A DNA stretch of 64,000 bases from a bacterium (GTDB lineage Bacteria > Pseudomonadota > Gammaproteobacteria > Burkholderiales > Burkholderiaceae_C), in NCBI GenBank assembly GCA_030824555.1, contig JAVBXK010000028.1:1-64000 (forward strand), read 5' to 3'. The notes under the pieces were generated by a model. The model made no database searches and was not told where the DNA came from. It saw only the letters and a list, made by a program, of their open reading frames with translations. The position numbers were made by a program, and so were the translations under genes. Positions 1-8,530 of this stretch are shown here, in pieces. Numbering within the stretch: position 1 is the first letter of the stretch; each line of letters begins with the position of its first letter.

Positions 1-111
1 ACCGAGGCGGAACTGGGCTTGTGCCCTGTCCTGACGGATGAGGGATTGGGCCAGCATGAGGTAGGTGAGGTTGGCTTCGCGGATCTCGGCCAGCATCTGT
101 TCGTTGTTCAT
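1..111 (-). CDS. flhD: flagellar master regulator FlhD, 5' part
   Basis: The minus strand from the ATG at 111 reads MNNEQMLAEI then REANLTYLML and continues off the left edge after 37 codons. This matches the start of beta-proteobacterial FlhD, which with FlhC forms the FlhD4C2 activator of class II flagellar genes. Only the first helices are visible. It was too short for an automatic call at the edge. An upstream region of about 820 bases separates it from the next gene, which fits a heavily regulated flhDC promoter. Recognition is from the sequence pattern; flhC would lie outside the window. Confidence 0.85.
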   Translation of the reverse strand, partial: MNNEQMLAEIREANLTYLMLAQSLIRQDRAQAQFRLG

Positions 112-390
112 GGTGCTTTGTCCTTCGGTTGCTTCGTTTCGCGTCTGTCGGTTAACACACCGACGGTTTGGCGATTCGTTGAAGTGAATTGTGAAAGCAG
201 CCCAAACAAAGCTGAATCAGCGATTGGCTGTGACTTGAGTCGGTGCGCGCCCATTCGCTTGTAGGGGTTTCGCTGACAAGGGATGCATGGGTTGATCCAT
301 GCCATGGAGTACGTCCAGGTCATCATGATCAAAAGCAGGAACAGGGCAGTAAATCCAAAAGACTCGCCTGTTTGCAGCCATTTGTTTGCG

Positions 391-420
391 CAAAAAGAAG
401 AGCCCGGACATGCCGGGCTC
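391..420 (-). terminator. intrinsic terminator, minus strand
   Basis: Perfect 8-bp stem GAGCCCGG (400-407) with CCGGGCTC (413-420) and a 5-base loop. On the minus strand it is followed by TTCTTTTTG. It would end a minus-strand transcript entering from the right. No gene is seen between it and the tRNA terminator, so the transcript it ends is unknown. Confidence 0.7.
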
Positions 421-887
421 AATGCTGTGCTGTCACAGCCCCGCGCAGGGAGGAGTTCGCGGGTCCCAAGAAGGGATTTCTGAATATTACATCTAACTTA
501 CAAAGTGTGCATCTTTTCTTGGTTGAAACTACTGGCCTTGTAGGGTGTCGTGGGTATGGCACCGTCAAGTTGGCCAGTGGGGGGCACTGTGTATAGACAC
601 TTGGCCAAGCCTGCTGACTGGAAAATGAAGCAAGGACGAAGCACGCCTGGTTGCTCGACACATTGGCAGGAATTGGCTGTGGTCAAGGGATGACGATTGA
701 GGATCGAACCTGGGGGTGACATTGATCCCCTTAGACATAGCCATGGCAAGAACATAGCCGCACTGTCGACATGTGAGCTTGAGTAACAGTGCCCTGATGC
801 CGGTGGGCTCTGAAATCCAAAGTTGTCCAATACTGCCCAAGCAAAGCCAGCATGCCATGGCATACCAAATGGCACACTGCCAAAGCC

Positions 888-920
888 AAAAAACAAAAAA
901 GCCCTTGAAAATCAAGGGCT
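888..920 (-). terminator. terminator of the tRNA-Ser
   Basis: Stem GCCCTTGA/TCAAGGGC (901-908 and 912-919), followed on the minus strand by a run TTTTTTGTTTTTT. It lies about 14 bases past the CCA end of the tRNA, so it is the natural end of the tRNA transcript. Confidence 0.85.
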
Positions 921-933
921 TAGATGTGTTTAT

Positions 934-1021
934 TGGCGGAAGCTCAGGGATTCGAACCCTGGAAACCTTGCGGTTTGCCGGTTTTCAAGACCGGTGCAAT
1001 CGACCACTCTGCCAAGCTTCC
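934..1021 (-). tRNA. tRNA-Ser (anticodon TGA)
   Basis: The minus strand folds as a class II tRNA of 88 nt. The acceptor GGAAGCT (1021-1015) pairs with AGCTTCC (944-938), then come discriminator G and an encoded CCA (936-934). The anticodon loop reads CTTGAAA, giving TGA, which reads UCN serine codons. The long variable arm and the GGTTCGAATCC T-arm are present. A terminator follows directly. Confidence 0.95.
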
Positions 1022-1046
1022 CGTCGATCAATCGAAGCCTTGGATT

Positions 1047-1766
1047 CTAACCCACCACGAGGCGCATGCCTGGCATGACTTGCTCGGACTCGGCTTTGCG
1101 GTCCAGGGCCAGCCGCATGTTTTCCTGTGCAACTTCGGTGTGTTCTGTGGCCAGTGCCTGCGCGCGTGCACCCTCTCCGCGCTTCATGGCTGTGACCAGT
1201 TGATGGTGCTGACGGTGGGCAAACAGCATCCAGTCCCGGTCCAGGGCCACGGAACCTTGCATGGGCAGCATCGCAGATGCGGGTGCAAACGGCAGACGAT
1301 TGTTCTGGCTCACGGCCCGTTGCAGGGCTCTGTTGCCGCTGGCTGTCAGTATCAGTGCATGAAAACGGTCGTTCATGACCGCGTATTCCGCGTAGCTGTC
1401 CAGCGTGAGCGGGTTGGCTGCCAGCAGGCGGTCGCCTTCGTCCAGGCAGGCCTGCAAGTCGCCCTGCAACTGGCGTGACACGCCGTGCTCTGCCACCAGC
1501 CGTGCTGCCATGCCTTCCAGGTGGCCGCGCACGGCAATGGCATCGTGCACTTCTTGCGCCGTGAACGGGCGCGTCACGTATCCACCGGTGTCGTTGGACT
1601 CGATCAGCCCCTCCTGTTCAAGGGTGACCAACGCCGCCCGGATGGGTGTGCGTGAGGCGCCCAGCCGCTCGGCCAGCTGCTGTTCGGCCAGGCGCTGGCC
1701 GGGCTCGAATGTGCCGCGCAAGATCAGATCGCGCAGTTGCATCAAAACGGTGTCTTGCAGGTTCAT
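1047..1766 (-). CDS. GntR-family regulator, FCD (FadR-like) subfamily
   Basis: A 239-residue repressor-type protein. The N-terminal winged helix (about residues 1-70) has the pattern LRDLILRGTFEPGQRL then LAERLGASRTPIRAAL. A helical FCD ligand domain (about 80-215) follows, with the ending typical of such regulators. I chose the ATG at 1766 (MNLQDTV); the frame extends upstream to 1826, but that would run through the palindromic operator and almost to the start of the divergent gene. It is divergent from the Rieske oxygenase, so it most likely controls that operon in response to its substrate or a pathway product. The ligand is unknown. Confidence 0.85.
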   Translation of the reverse strand: MNLQDTVLMQLRDLILRGTFEPGQRLAEQQLAERLGASRTPIRAALVTLEQEGLIESNDTGGYVTRPFTAQEVHDAIAVRGHLEGMAARLVAEHGVSRQLQGDLQACLDEGDRLLAANPLTLDSYAEYAVMNDRFHALILTASGNRALQRAVSQNNRLPFAPASAMLPMQGSVALDRDWMLFAHRQHHQLVTAMKRGEGARAQALATEHTEVAQENMRLALDRKAESEQVMPGMRLVVG

Positions 1767-1794
1767 GTTTGCAACTGTACACTGGGTAAAAATT

Positions 1795-1806
1795 ACGGTA
1801 TACCGT
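1795..1806. promoter_or_regulatory. palindromic operator between regulator and Rieske operon
   Basis: Perfect 12-bp palindrome ACGGTATACCGT in an AT-rich setting, 28 bases upstream of the regulator ATG and 22 bases upstream of the oxygenase ATG. FCD-type GntR proteins bind short palindromes of the GTnTAnAC style in divergent gaps, so this is the likely binding site of the 1047-1766 product. No promoter hexamers are clear enough to call. Confidence 0.7.
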
Positions 1807-1828
1807 TTTATATATTCAGGATACACAA

Positions 1829-3205
1829 ATGAAAGCTGAAATCAACGAGCTCATCACCCGCGTGGGGCCGGGTACGCCCTGTGGAGCACTCTTGCGCCAG
1901 TATTGGCAGCCTGTGGCCTTGCTGGACGAGTTTGATCCGGTGCTGGACCCTCGGATGGGTGCCAGGCCCGTTAAACCGGTCAGGTTGCTGGGGCAAGACT
2001 TGGTCTTGTTTCGCAACGCCGATGGCTCGTTCGGGTTGCTCGACAGGGATTGCCCACACCGCGGGGCTGATCTGGCGTATGGCCGCAACGAGGGCGATGG
2101 CCTGCGCTGCCCGTTCCACGGCTGGAAATTCGACATCAAAGGCCAATGTACCGACACGCCAGCTGAGCCCGCAGGCAGCACACTGTGTTCGCGTATCCAG
2201 CAACGCAGTTACCCGTTGGTGGAGAGAGCAGGTGTGTTGTTTGCCTGGTTGGGGCCAGAGGGTGCGACGCCACCTGCGTTGCCTGCGCTGGACTGTTTCA
2301 CGGCACCTGCCACCCACAGTTTTGCTTTCAAAGGCTTGTGGCATTGCAACTGGCTGCAGGCCTTCGAGGTGGGCATTGACCCTGCCCATGCCTCGTTCTT
2401 GCACCGGTTTTTCAACGACGAAGGGCTGGAGGAAAGCTACGGCCGCCAGTTCCGTGGTGCAAGCCTGGGCGAGCTCGATGGCCAGCGCCTGCCCATGACC
2501 AAGGTGATGCGCGAGTTTGATCAGCCCGACATCTCGTTTGCGCAAATGCCCTACGGTTTGCGGATGACAGCGTTGAGGCGGCTCAACGAAACAATCACCC
2601 ATGTACGCGTCACCAACGCCGTGTTTCCCCAGACGTTTGTGATTCCGCTGTCTGAGACCATGACCATCACACAGATGCATGTGCCGGTAGATGACACGAA
2701 AAATTACTGGTACGCCTTTTTCACGAGCTTTGCCGAGCCGGTGGACAAAGCCACCATGCGCAACCAGCGGCTGGAAGCCGTGACGCTGCCCGATTACATC
2801 CCCAAGAGCGGTGCCCACAACGAGTGGGGCTTCAGCGCTGAAGAACAGCGCGACCGCACGTACCTGGGCATGGGTGAAAGCGACATCAACGTACACGACC
2901 AGTGGGCATGCGAAAGCATGGGGGCCATTCAGGACCGCACGCGCGAGCACCTGGGCACCACTGACAAGGTGATCATGGCCAACCGCCGCATGCTGCGCCA
3001 GGCCATCGATGCGGTGGCGAATGGCGAACCGGCACCCGGGTTGGCGTTTGCCCCGCAGGCCGCTCCTCGGGTTGGCCCGGACACAGTCGATGGCATTGCC
3101 CCCGTGAGCGATTGGGAAGCCTGGTGGCGCAATGCCGTGACCGCCAAGCGCCAAGCCGCGCCCTGGGCCGGTGCAGGGGATGTGGCCCCACCTGAGGCCC
3201 CATGA
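1829..3205 (+). CDS. Rieske non-haem iron oxygenase, catalytic subunit
   Basis: A 458-residue terminal oxygenase. The Rieske [2Fe-2S] ligands are C75-x-H77 and C94-x2-H97 (CPFHGW). The mononuclear iron site follows the E180-x3-D184-x2-H187-x4-H192 pattern (FEVGIDPAHASFLH). This arrangement and the C-terminal part resemble the phthalate 4,5-dioxygenase/LigXa-type group of aromatic ring or O-demethylating oxygenases. AGGA sits 5 bases before the ATG at 1829. The stop overlaps the start of the next gene (ATGA), so the pair is translationally coupled. No ferredoxin or reductase gene is nearby, so electrons must come from elsewhere. The substrate cannot be read from the sequence. Confidence 0.85.
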   Translation: MKAEINELITRVGPGTPCGALLRQYWQPVALLDEFDPVLDPRMGARPVKPVRLLGQDLVLFRNADGSFGLLDRDCPHRGADLAYGRNEGDGLRCPFHGWKFDIKGQCTDTPAEPAGSTLCSRIQQRSYPLVERAGVLFAWLGPEGATPPALPALDCFTAPATHSFAFKGLWHCNWLQAFEVGIDPAHASFLHRFFNDEGLEESYGRQFRGASLGELDGQRLPMTKVMREFDQPDISFAQMPYGLRMTALRRLNETITHVRVTNAVFPQTFVIPLSETMTITQMHVPVDDTKNYWYAFFTSFAEPVDKATMRNQRLEAVTLPDYIPKSGAHNEWGFSAEEQRDRTYLGMGESDINVHDQWACESMGAIQDRTREHLGTTDKVIMANRRMLRQAIDAVANGEPAPGLAFAPQAAPRVGPDTVDGIAPVSDWEAWWRNAVTAKRQAAPWAGAGDVAPPEAP

Positions 3206-4722
3206 AGATGGCCGCTGCTTTGCCCAGTTTCGCCCACAGCTGCGGGGTGCACGATGAGGCGCGCGAGTGGGCCGTGGAACAGGCCACCCAGCGCATCCGG
3301 GACAGTGGCGTCGACTTGGTGCGCCTGGCTTGGTGTGATGCTCACGGCGCTTTGCGCGGCAAAACACTGACGGCTGCAGCAGCCATCAAGGCGCTAATGG
3401 CCGGTGTGGGCATGGTGGGCACGTTGATGCTGAAAGACACATCCGACCGCACGGTGTTCAAGGTATTCGAGCCAGGGGGTATGGGCGACATGCCTGGCTT
3501 TGCTGGCGCAGCCAACCTCATGTTGCTACCCGACCCCAGCAGTTATCAGGTGTTGCCGTGGGCCGTTGGCACGGGCTGGCTGCGTTGTCAACCGTGGTTT
3601 CAGGACGGGGCACCGGTGCCTTTTGACTCCCGTCGCGTCCTGCAGCGTGCCTTGGCGCAATTGGGCCAGCGCGGGCTGGGCATGGTTTGCGGGTTGGAGG
3701 TTGAATTTCACATCTACCGCATCAAAGACACGCAGCACGGGCCCGACCTGGACCCCGACCGTGCCGATTGGCCCGGGTTGCCACCCGATGTGAGCCTGAT
3801 CCACCCCGGGTTCAACATGTTGGCGGAAAGCTGCATGGACCTGGCTGACGAGCCGCTTCGCATCGTGCAGCGCACTGCCCTGGCCTTGGGTTTGCCGCTT
3901 TCTTCAATTGAAATCGAGTTGGGCCCCAGCCAGGTGGAGGCCGTGTTTGACGCCACCGACGCGCTCACCGCTGCCGACAACATGGTGCTGTTCCGCAATG
4001 GCGTGCGGCAGGCTTTGCGCCGCGCCGGGTATCACGCCACGTTCATGTGTCGGCCGCCTTTCCCTCACATTATGTCCAGTGGGTGGCATTTGCACCAGTC
4101 TGTGGTGGAGCTGGCCACGGGCCGCAATGTGTTCGTTCGCGATGCCGATGCACCGGGTGCACAGCCTGCTGATGCCACGTTCGCGCTGTCCGACACGGGT
4201 GCCGCGTGGCTGGCCGGGCTGCTTGCCCATGCCCCCGGCATGGCATCGCTGTGCACCACCACAGTCAATGGCTTTGGCCGGCTGAAGCCCAACGCCCTGG
4301 CACCGCACGCCGCAGTGTGGGGGCGTGACAACCGGGGGGCCATGCTGCGTGTGGTGGGCGGTGTGGGCGATGCCGCCACGCGCATTGAAAACCGGCTGGG
4401 TGAACCTGCCGCCAACCCATACCTGTACATGGCTGCCCAGGTTTTTGCGGGTCTGGATGGGTTGGTCAACCAACTGGCGCCACCCACAGCCACGGAGTCA
4501 CCTTACGCCATGGACGACCAAGCCAATGCACCGCCGACGGCGTTGCCGCACACCTTACCATTGGCGCTGGAGGCTTTGGCTGCAGACACCGCCCTGGTGG
4601 GCGGTTTGGGTGCCGACTGGGTGCGGTATTACACCCGCATCAAGCAGTCGGAGTATCAGCGCCATGCACAGGCACCCGACACGCTCGACTTCGAGCGCCG
4701 GGAATACTTCAGCCGTTTTTGA
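3202..4722 (+). CDS. glutamine synthetase family ligase (PuuA/GlnA-like)
   Basis: A 506-residue glutamine-synthetase-fold protein. The N-terminal beta-grasp part is about 20-120, and the catalytic barrel follows. Family motifs seen are GLEVEFHIY (metal-binding glutamates), HIMSSGWHLHQS, the NGFGRLKPNALAP loop, and GRDNRGAMLRV with ENRLGEPAANPYLY near the active-site end. GS-like enzymes outside nitrogen assimilation gamma-glutamylate amines (PuuA on putrescine, IpuC on isopropylamine, AtdA1/TdnQ on aniline). Coupling to a Rieske oxygenase by a 4-base ATGA overlap points to amine modification in a catabolic pathway rather than housekeeping glutamine synthesis. This role is inferred. Confidence 0.8.
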   Translation: MKMAAALPSFAHSCGVHDEAREWAVEQATQRIRDSGVDLVRLAWCDAHGALRGKTLTAAAAIKALMAGVGMVGTLMLKDTSDRTVFKVFEPGGMGDMPGFAGAANLMLLPDPSSYQVLPWAVGTGWLRCQPWFQDGAPVPFDSRRVLQRALAQLGQRGLGMVCGLEVEFHIYRIKDTQHGPDLDPDRADWPGLPPDVSLIHPGFNMLAESCMDLADEPLRIVQRTALALGLPLSSIEIELGPSQVEAVFDATDALTAADNMVLFRNGVRQALRRAGYHATFMCRPPFPHIMSSGWHLHQSVVELATGRNVFVRDADAPGAQPADATFALSDTGAAWLAGLLAHAPGMASLCTTTVNGFGRLKPNALAPHAAVWGRDNRGAMLRVVGGVGDAATRIENRLGEPAANPYLYMAAQVFAGLDGLVNQLAPPTATESPYAMDDQANAPPTALPHTLPLALEALAADTALVGGLGADWVRYYTRIKQSEYQRHAQAPDTLDFERREYFSRF

Positions 4723-4756
4723 GGCCAGGTCAACCGCAAGCGGTGACCCGGCCAGT

Positions 4757-4782
4757 CTGAATCAGGCGTGCGCCTGATTCAG
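4757..4782. repeat. inverted repeat at the 3' end of the FabMG-like gene
   Basis: CTGAATCAGGCG (4757-4768) and CGCCTGATTCAG (4771-4782) are perfect 12-bp arms around two bases. They overlap the last codons and stop of the minus-strand gene and lie 35 bases past the GS-like stop. There is no T-run on either strand, so it is at best a Rho-independent-like hairpin of unknown strength between convergent genes. Confidence 0.5.
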
Positions 4783-6087
4783 CTGCCGGGCAATGATTTT
4801 GTGGTGCAGCCAAAGCACCGGGCCTTGTGGCTCGGTCATGCCGTGGAACATCAGGTTGCCGGTGGACTCGACCACCAGCGTGCTGAGCAAATCGGTGATC
4901 AGCGCCTTGCTGTCTTTGTGCTGGCGCACGATGTCGTCTGACGTGCCAATGGTCAGGTCAGCCTGAGCCGACGTGTTGGGCATGGGCCATGCATCGAAGT
5001 TCCTGAAAGGCTGCATCACCTCGCTCTGGTGGAAGGCTTCGATGGTTTGCAGAGTGGCTTCCAACGTCACACCGTCGTTCAGCAGCGCGCGGCAGGCTTG
5101 CCACTGGCCGTCGGCCCAGGCACCGCCGTTTTCCTGCTTCAGGGCATTGAGCAGGGCAAACAACGGCAGCTCGACACCCGCAAACACATCGGACGAATTG
5201 GTGCGAATTTCAGGGCAGTTGAACACTGTGGCCTTGACGCCTTGGCTCCACGCATCGCGGGCAATCTGCTCCAGGCGCATCTTGGCGTAGCCTTGGGTGT
5301 AGTTGGTGTACGTTTGCCACACATACTGGCCATTTACCAGCACCTCGGTGCCGTGGTAGCCGTAAGCCGAGTAGCGCACTTGCCCGCCGGTGGCTTCGAT
5401 GCGTGCGCGAATCTTGGCGCTGCCTTCGATCAGGTGGCCAAATGTATTGGCCGAGACTTCATCGAAATTTTTCAGAATGAGCTTGCCCAGATCGCTGTTC
5501 AACAGCACCTGAGACGACATGTGGCGGTCACCCCGGCCCTTGTAAATGCGGTTGGCAATGGCCAAAAACACCTTGGCCTTGGGGATGCCACCGGCCATGG
5601 TGTGGGCAAAGAACACGTTGCGGCCATCGGCAATCATGCCGTCCAGCGTGGCCATGACCTCAGCCACGGCATCCTGGAAGCGCTTGACGCCCACGGCGCG
5701 GCATTTCTCCACCTGCGTCCAGTCGATTTTGGTTTCCGTCCAGTTGGTCAGCGTCATGCCGCTCAGCAAATCGGTGGGGGTGGGTTCGCCTGGGGCGGCA
5801 TCCTGGTCAAATCCCGCCATCAGCGGCACGTTGATGATCCTGCCACCCAGGTTGGCTTCGGCGGCCACCAGTTCTTCTTCGGTCAGGGGGCGCAGCGTGT
5901 TGTCTTTTTCGCGGCGGCCCACCGTGATGCCCACAATCTCCATGCCCGCACTGCGTGCTTCATGGATGAGGCCGGTGGCGTACCCACGCCCAAAAAGCTC
6001 GCCAAACAGCACAAAGACGTCCCCCTTGCGGAAGAGGCTGGCTTGTTCCGGGGACGGCAGTTGATTCAATGACGGCAAAGTGTTCAT
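4762..6087 (-). CDS. FabMG-like enoyl-ACP reductase family protein
   Basis: A 441-residue protein from the ATG at 6087; the frame has an upstream TTG at 6111 that I do not favour. The start reads LFRKGDVFVLFGELFGRGYA followed by IVGITVGRR, a Rossmann-type opening. It continues with KAKVFLAIANRIYKG and a conserved SAYGYHGTEVLV stretch. I recognise this as the family named after the metagenomic FabMG reductase linked with triclosan tolerance, which has a short-chain dehydrogenase core. The name rests on memory of the family and not on a search, so the enzymatic role in fatty-acid synthesis is moderate confidence only. It converges with the GS-like gene. Confidence 0.55.
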   Translation of the reverse strand: MNTLPSLNQLPSPEQASLFRKGDVFVLFGELFGRGYATGLIHEARSAGMEIVGITVGRREKDNTLRPLTEEELVAAEANLGGRIINVPLMAGFDQDAAPGEPTPTDLLSGMTLTNWTETKIDWTQVEKCRAVGVKRFQDAVAEVMATLDGMIADGRNVFFAHTMAGGIPKAKVFLAIANRIYKGRGDRHMSSQVLLNSDLGKLILKNFDEVSANTFGHLIEGSAKIRARIEATGGQVRYSAYGYHGTEVLVNGQYVWQTYTNYTQGYAKMRLEQIARDAWSQGVKATVFNCPEIRTNSSDVFAGVELPLFALLNALKQENGGAWADGQWQACRALLNDGVTLEATLQTIEAFHQSEVMQPFRNFDAWPMPNTSAQADLTIGTSDDIVRQHKDSKALITDLLSTLVVESTGNLMFHGMTEPQGPVLWLHHKIIARQLNQAHA

Positions 6088-6208
6088 GTTGACTTGCAAG
6101 TGGCTCGCCAAACGGCGTAAACATGACAGTTTACCGGGCCACTCGCCCGTTGCGCCAGGCTGGCTGTTGCCAGCCCCTCGTGCGGGCCATGCTCAGAGCG
6201 TGGCGCGT

Positions 6209-6406
6209 TCAGCGCACAACAGGGGCGGCTGCAGCGCAGCGACGCGACGCGCGGGGCCACAGCAGCGCATTGACGCCCACAGCCACCAGGATCAACGGCC
6301 ACCATGTGTGCAGGCTGGGGAGGGTAATGACGCCTTGCTTTGATAGCAGCAGCGCGATGCCCACAACAATGAGGGCAATGGGGAAAAGGCGGAAAGTGTG
6401 TTTCAT
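6209..6406 (-). CDS. small two-helix membrane protein
   Basis: A 65-residue protein starting MKHTFRLFPIALIVVGIALL. It has two hydrophobic segments (about 7-23 and 34-52) joined by a short loop, and an Arg/Ala-rich tail. The pattern resembles the N-terminal LiaF/DUF5668-type transmembrane module often annotated in cell-envelope proteins. The ATG at 6406 is chosen because the upstream part of the frame has no membrane-protein character. Function unknown. Confidence 0.6.
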   Translation of the reverse strand: MKHTFRLFPIALIVVGIALLLSKQGVITLPSLHTWWPLILVAVGVNALLWPRASRRCAAAAPVVR

Positions 6407-6551
6407 GGTGCATCCAAAGTGAAGTGGCGATGGGTGAACTGTGCCCATCAGCCCACCCGTTGGACAGGCTTTTGCGACGAACCGACGCAACAGGTGCGCC
6501 AAGCGCCGGTGCGCGACGCCAGCCGCGCCATGCCCACTGCAACACACAATG

Positions 6552-6576
6552 AAAAAGCCCGCCAAGGCGGGCTTTC
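6552..6576 (-). terminator. terminator of the aspartate kinase gene
   Basis: Stem AAAGCCCGCC/GGCGGGCTTT (6554-6563 and 6566-6575), followed on the minus strand by TTTTCATT. It lies 23 bases past the stop of the aspartate kinase gene. Confidence 0.8.
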
Positions 6577-6598
6577 ATGGTGCCAACGGCACAGCGAC

Positions 6599-8020
6599 TC
6601 AAGCGCTGGGCACCGGTGCCCCAGAGTTGACGCACAGCGCCATGTTCAGCGCTTTGATGGCAGTTTTGTAGTCCTCGCGTTCGATCACGAACTGCATGTT
6701 CACCTGACGCAGCGTCTGCGACACGCAGTTCACGTTCACGCCCGCGCTGGCCAGCGCCTGCGCGGCCTTGGCCAGCACGCCTGGAATGCTGATGTTGGAA
6801 CCGATGGCGCAGACGATGGCGCTGGGCTTGATGGTCACCACCTCGTACAGCGCTTCGAGCTCGGACACCAGCTCAGGCGTGACCTGGTTGTCCCACACCA
6901 GATGCGCAATCGAGTTGGCGTTGGTTGCCTTCAGGATGTAGCTGATCTCATGCTTGGTGAAGATGGCCATCAGACTGGCATCGAAACCCACGGTGCCCAC
7001 CATACTGGGGTCGTGAATTTCCACCAGGGTCACCTTGTCGGTACCCGTCACGATTTCCACGCGTGCGCGCTCGCCCACAAAGTCTTTGGTGATGAGGGTG
7101 CCGGGGTGGTCGGGCTCGAACGTGTTTTTCAGGCGAATCGGGATGCTGGCCAGCTCCATGGGCTTGGCCGCTTTGGGGTGGATGGCTTCCATGCCCACGT
7201 CGGCCAGCTGGTCGGCCACGTCGTAATTGGTGGCGCCCACGATGACGGCATTTTCCAGACCCACCAGGTTGGGGTCAGCCGACGATAGGTGGAATTCCTT
7301 GTGAATGACGGCCTCAGCGGGGCGCACTTCCACGGCAATTTTGCTGAAGGTCACCTCGGAATAGCCGCGATCAAACTCGCGCATGATGCCTTCGGTGCCC
7401 TTGGTGTAGCCCGTGGCCACGATCACGTTGTTGGCAATGTCCAGGCCTTTGAAGCTGTTGGCAATGCGTTCGTCAATCGTCCAAGCCTCGTTGTCGTCAA
7501 AACCGGCCAGGTCCATCAGGGTGGCATTCACACCGTTGGCCTTCAAAATTTCCACCGAGTTGAACGCGCTGTGCGATTCGCCAATGGAGGCCAGCACTTC
7601 GCGTGCGGCCAGCAACACGTCTTTGCGGCTGAGGTAGCCGCTGGCCAGCACATGCTGCATGGCACCCAGGTATTCGCGGGCCTGTGCAATGCGGTGGTCA
7701 ATGAAGGCATTGGCCACGTCCAGCGGCAGCCCCAGGTCTGCGTAATCGGCATTGAGCTTCTTCAGGCTGACGGCCAGGCCCGTCAACGCGTCCTGGTAAC
7801 CCTTGCCTTCGGCAAACAAGGCGTAAATGCCGCGTTCACCCGTTTTCTTGTGTTCCAGCAACTGGTTGGTCACACCTGAATACGCGGAAACCACGTAAAT
7901 GCGGCCATAAATGCGCGCAGGGTCGTGAAGCATGATGTGCCGCAGCACATCGCCGAATGCGGACATGGACGTGCCGCCGATTTTCTCGACGGAGATCATG
8001 GATTGGGTTGCGTCTTGCAT
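6599..8020 (-). CDS. aspartate kinase, ectoine-type-like
   Basis: A 473-residue kinase that phosphorylates aspartate, the first step toward lysine, threonine, methionine and related products. It opens with the family signature VEKIGGTSMSAFGD and has FDRGYSEVTFSKIAV in the amino-acid kinase domain. Two ACT-like domains are at about 310-470. The opening VEKIGGTSM and the divergent middle differ from the usual beta-proteobacterial LysC (which begins VHKYGGTSM) and recall the Ask form found in ectoine clusters. No ectABC genes are nearby. The start is taken at the ATG at 8020; an internal ATG at 7999 is also possible. Confidence 0.85.
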   Translation of the reverse strand: MQDATQSMISVEKIGGTSMSAFGDVLRHIMLHDPARIYGRIYVVSAYSGVTNQLLEHKKTGERGIYALFAEGKGYQDALTGLAVSLKKLNADYADLGLPLDVANAFIDHRIAQAREYLGAMQHVLASGYLSRKDVLLAAREVLASIGESHSAFNSVEILKANGVNATLMDLAGFDDNEAWTIDERIANSFKGLDIANNVIVATGYTKGTEGIMREFDRGYSEVTFSKIAVEVRPAEAVIHKEFHLSSADPNLVGLENAVIVGATNYDVADQLADVGMEAIHPKAAKPMELASIPIRLKNTFEPDHPGTLITKDFVGERARVEIVTGTDKVTLVEIHDPSMVGTVGFDASLMAIFTKHEISYILKATNANSIAHLVWDNQVTPELVSELEALYEVVTIKPSAIVCAIGSNISIPGVLAKAAQALASAGVNVNCVSQTLRQVNMQFVIEREDYKTAIKALNMALCVNSGAPVPSA

Positions 8021-8098
8021 GGACAAGCTCGTTTGGGCGAGGGGGTTGAGGTGAAGAGATGGCAAACCCCTGATTGTCCACCACACAGGAGGTGGTGG

Positions 8099-8530
8099 TC
8101 AGGCGCAGATGAAGGTCTTCCAGACATGGGCAGCCAACGCCTGCTCGGTTGCGGTGCCTCTGGTGGCCGCATCCTGTTGCGCGCAATGGGCAATCAGGCG
8201 GTTGATGTGCTCATCCACCGGGGGGACCGGGCCCAAGAACAATGCCGTGTCCCGGCGCATGATCAGCAGGGTGGGAAACGTCTCGATGTCGAGATTCAGG
8301 GCGTCAAACTGCTCGTCCTCGATGTCCAGCCACAGCGCGCGGGCTGTGGCGTGTGCCGTCACCAGCGGGTGAAATGTGGCCTGCCAGTCGCGGCAGATGT
8401 GGCACCAGTCTGCGCACAGGCACACCACCCAGAAGTCGGTGTTGTCCGGGGCAGTTTGTGGCAGCCCCTCATTGGGGGACGATGAACGTGGAGACGCTTT
8501 CAGCGCGCTCTCTGGAAGACGGGTGGGCAT
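8099..8530 (-). CDS. thioredoxin-like protein
   Basis: A 143-residue protein with a thioredoxin fold and the active-site motif CADWCHICR at about residues 38-46. A TFPTLLIMRR segment follows with the cis-proline position of thioredoxins. There is no signal peptide, so it appears cytoplasmic. The only in-frame ATG is at 8530, so the gene overlaps the end of ccoG by 62 bases. This implies co-transcription and coupled translation with ccoG. A role in thiol chemistry during oxidase assembly is an inference from position. Confidence 0.75.
   Translation of the reverse strand: MPTRLPESALKASPRSSSPNEGLPQTAPDNTDFWVVCLCADWCHICRDWQATFHPLVTAHATARALWLDIEDEQFDALNLDIETFPTLLIMRRDTALFLGPVPPVDEHINRLIAHCAQQDAATRGTATEQALAAHVWKTFICA

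Larger units (their letters stand above)
112..933. other. long non-coding stretch upstream of flhD
   Basis: About 820 bases between flhD and the tRNA-Ser with no convincing coding frame. It holds two minus-strand intrinsic terminators (391-420 and 888-920) and an AT-rich patch near 480-530. The open frames across it have no homology I recognise and no good ribosome binding site. Part of it is probably the flhDC control region. Confidence 0.5.
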
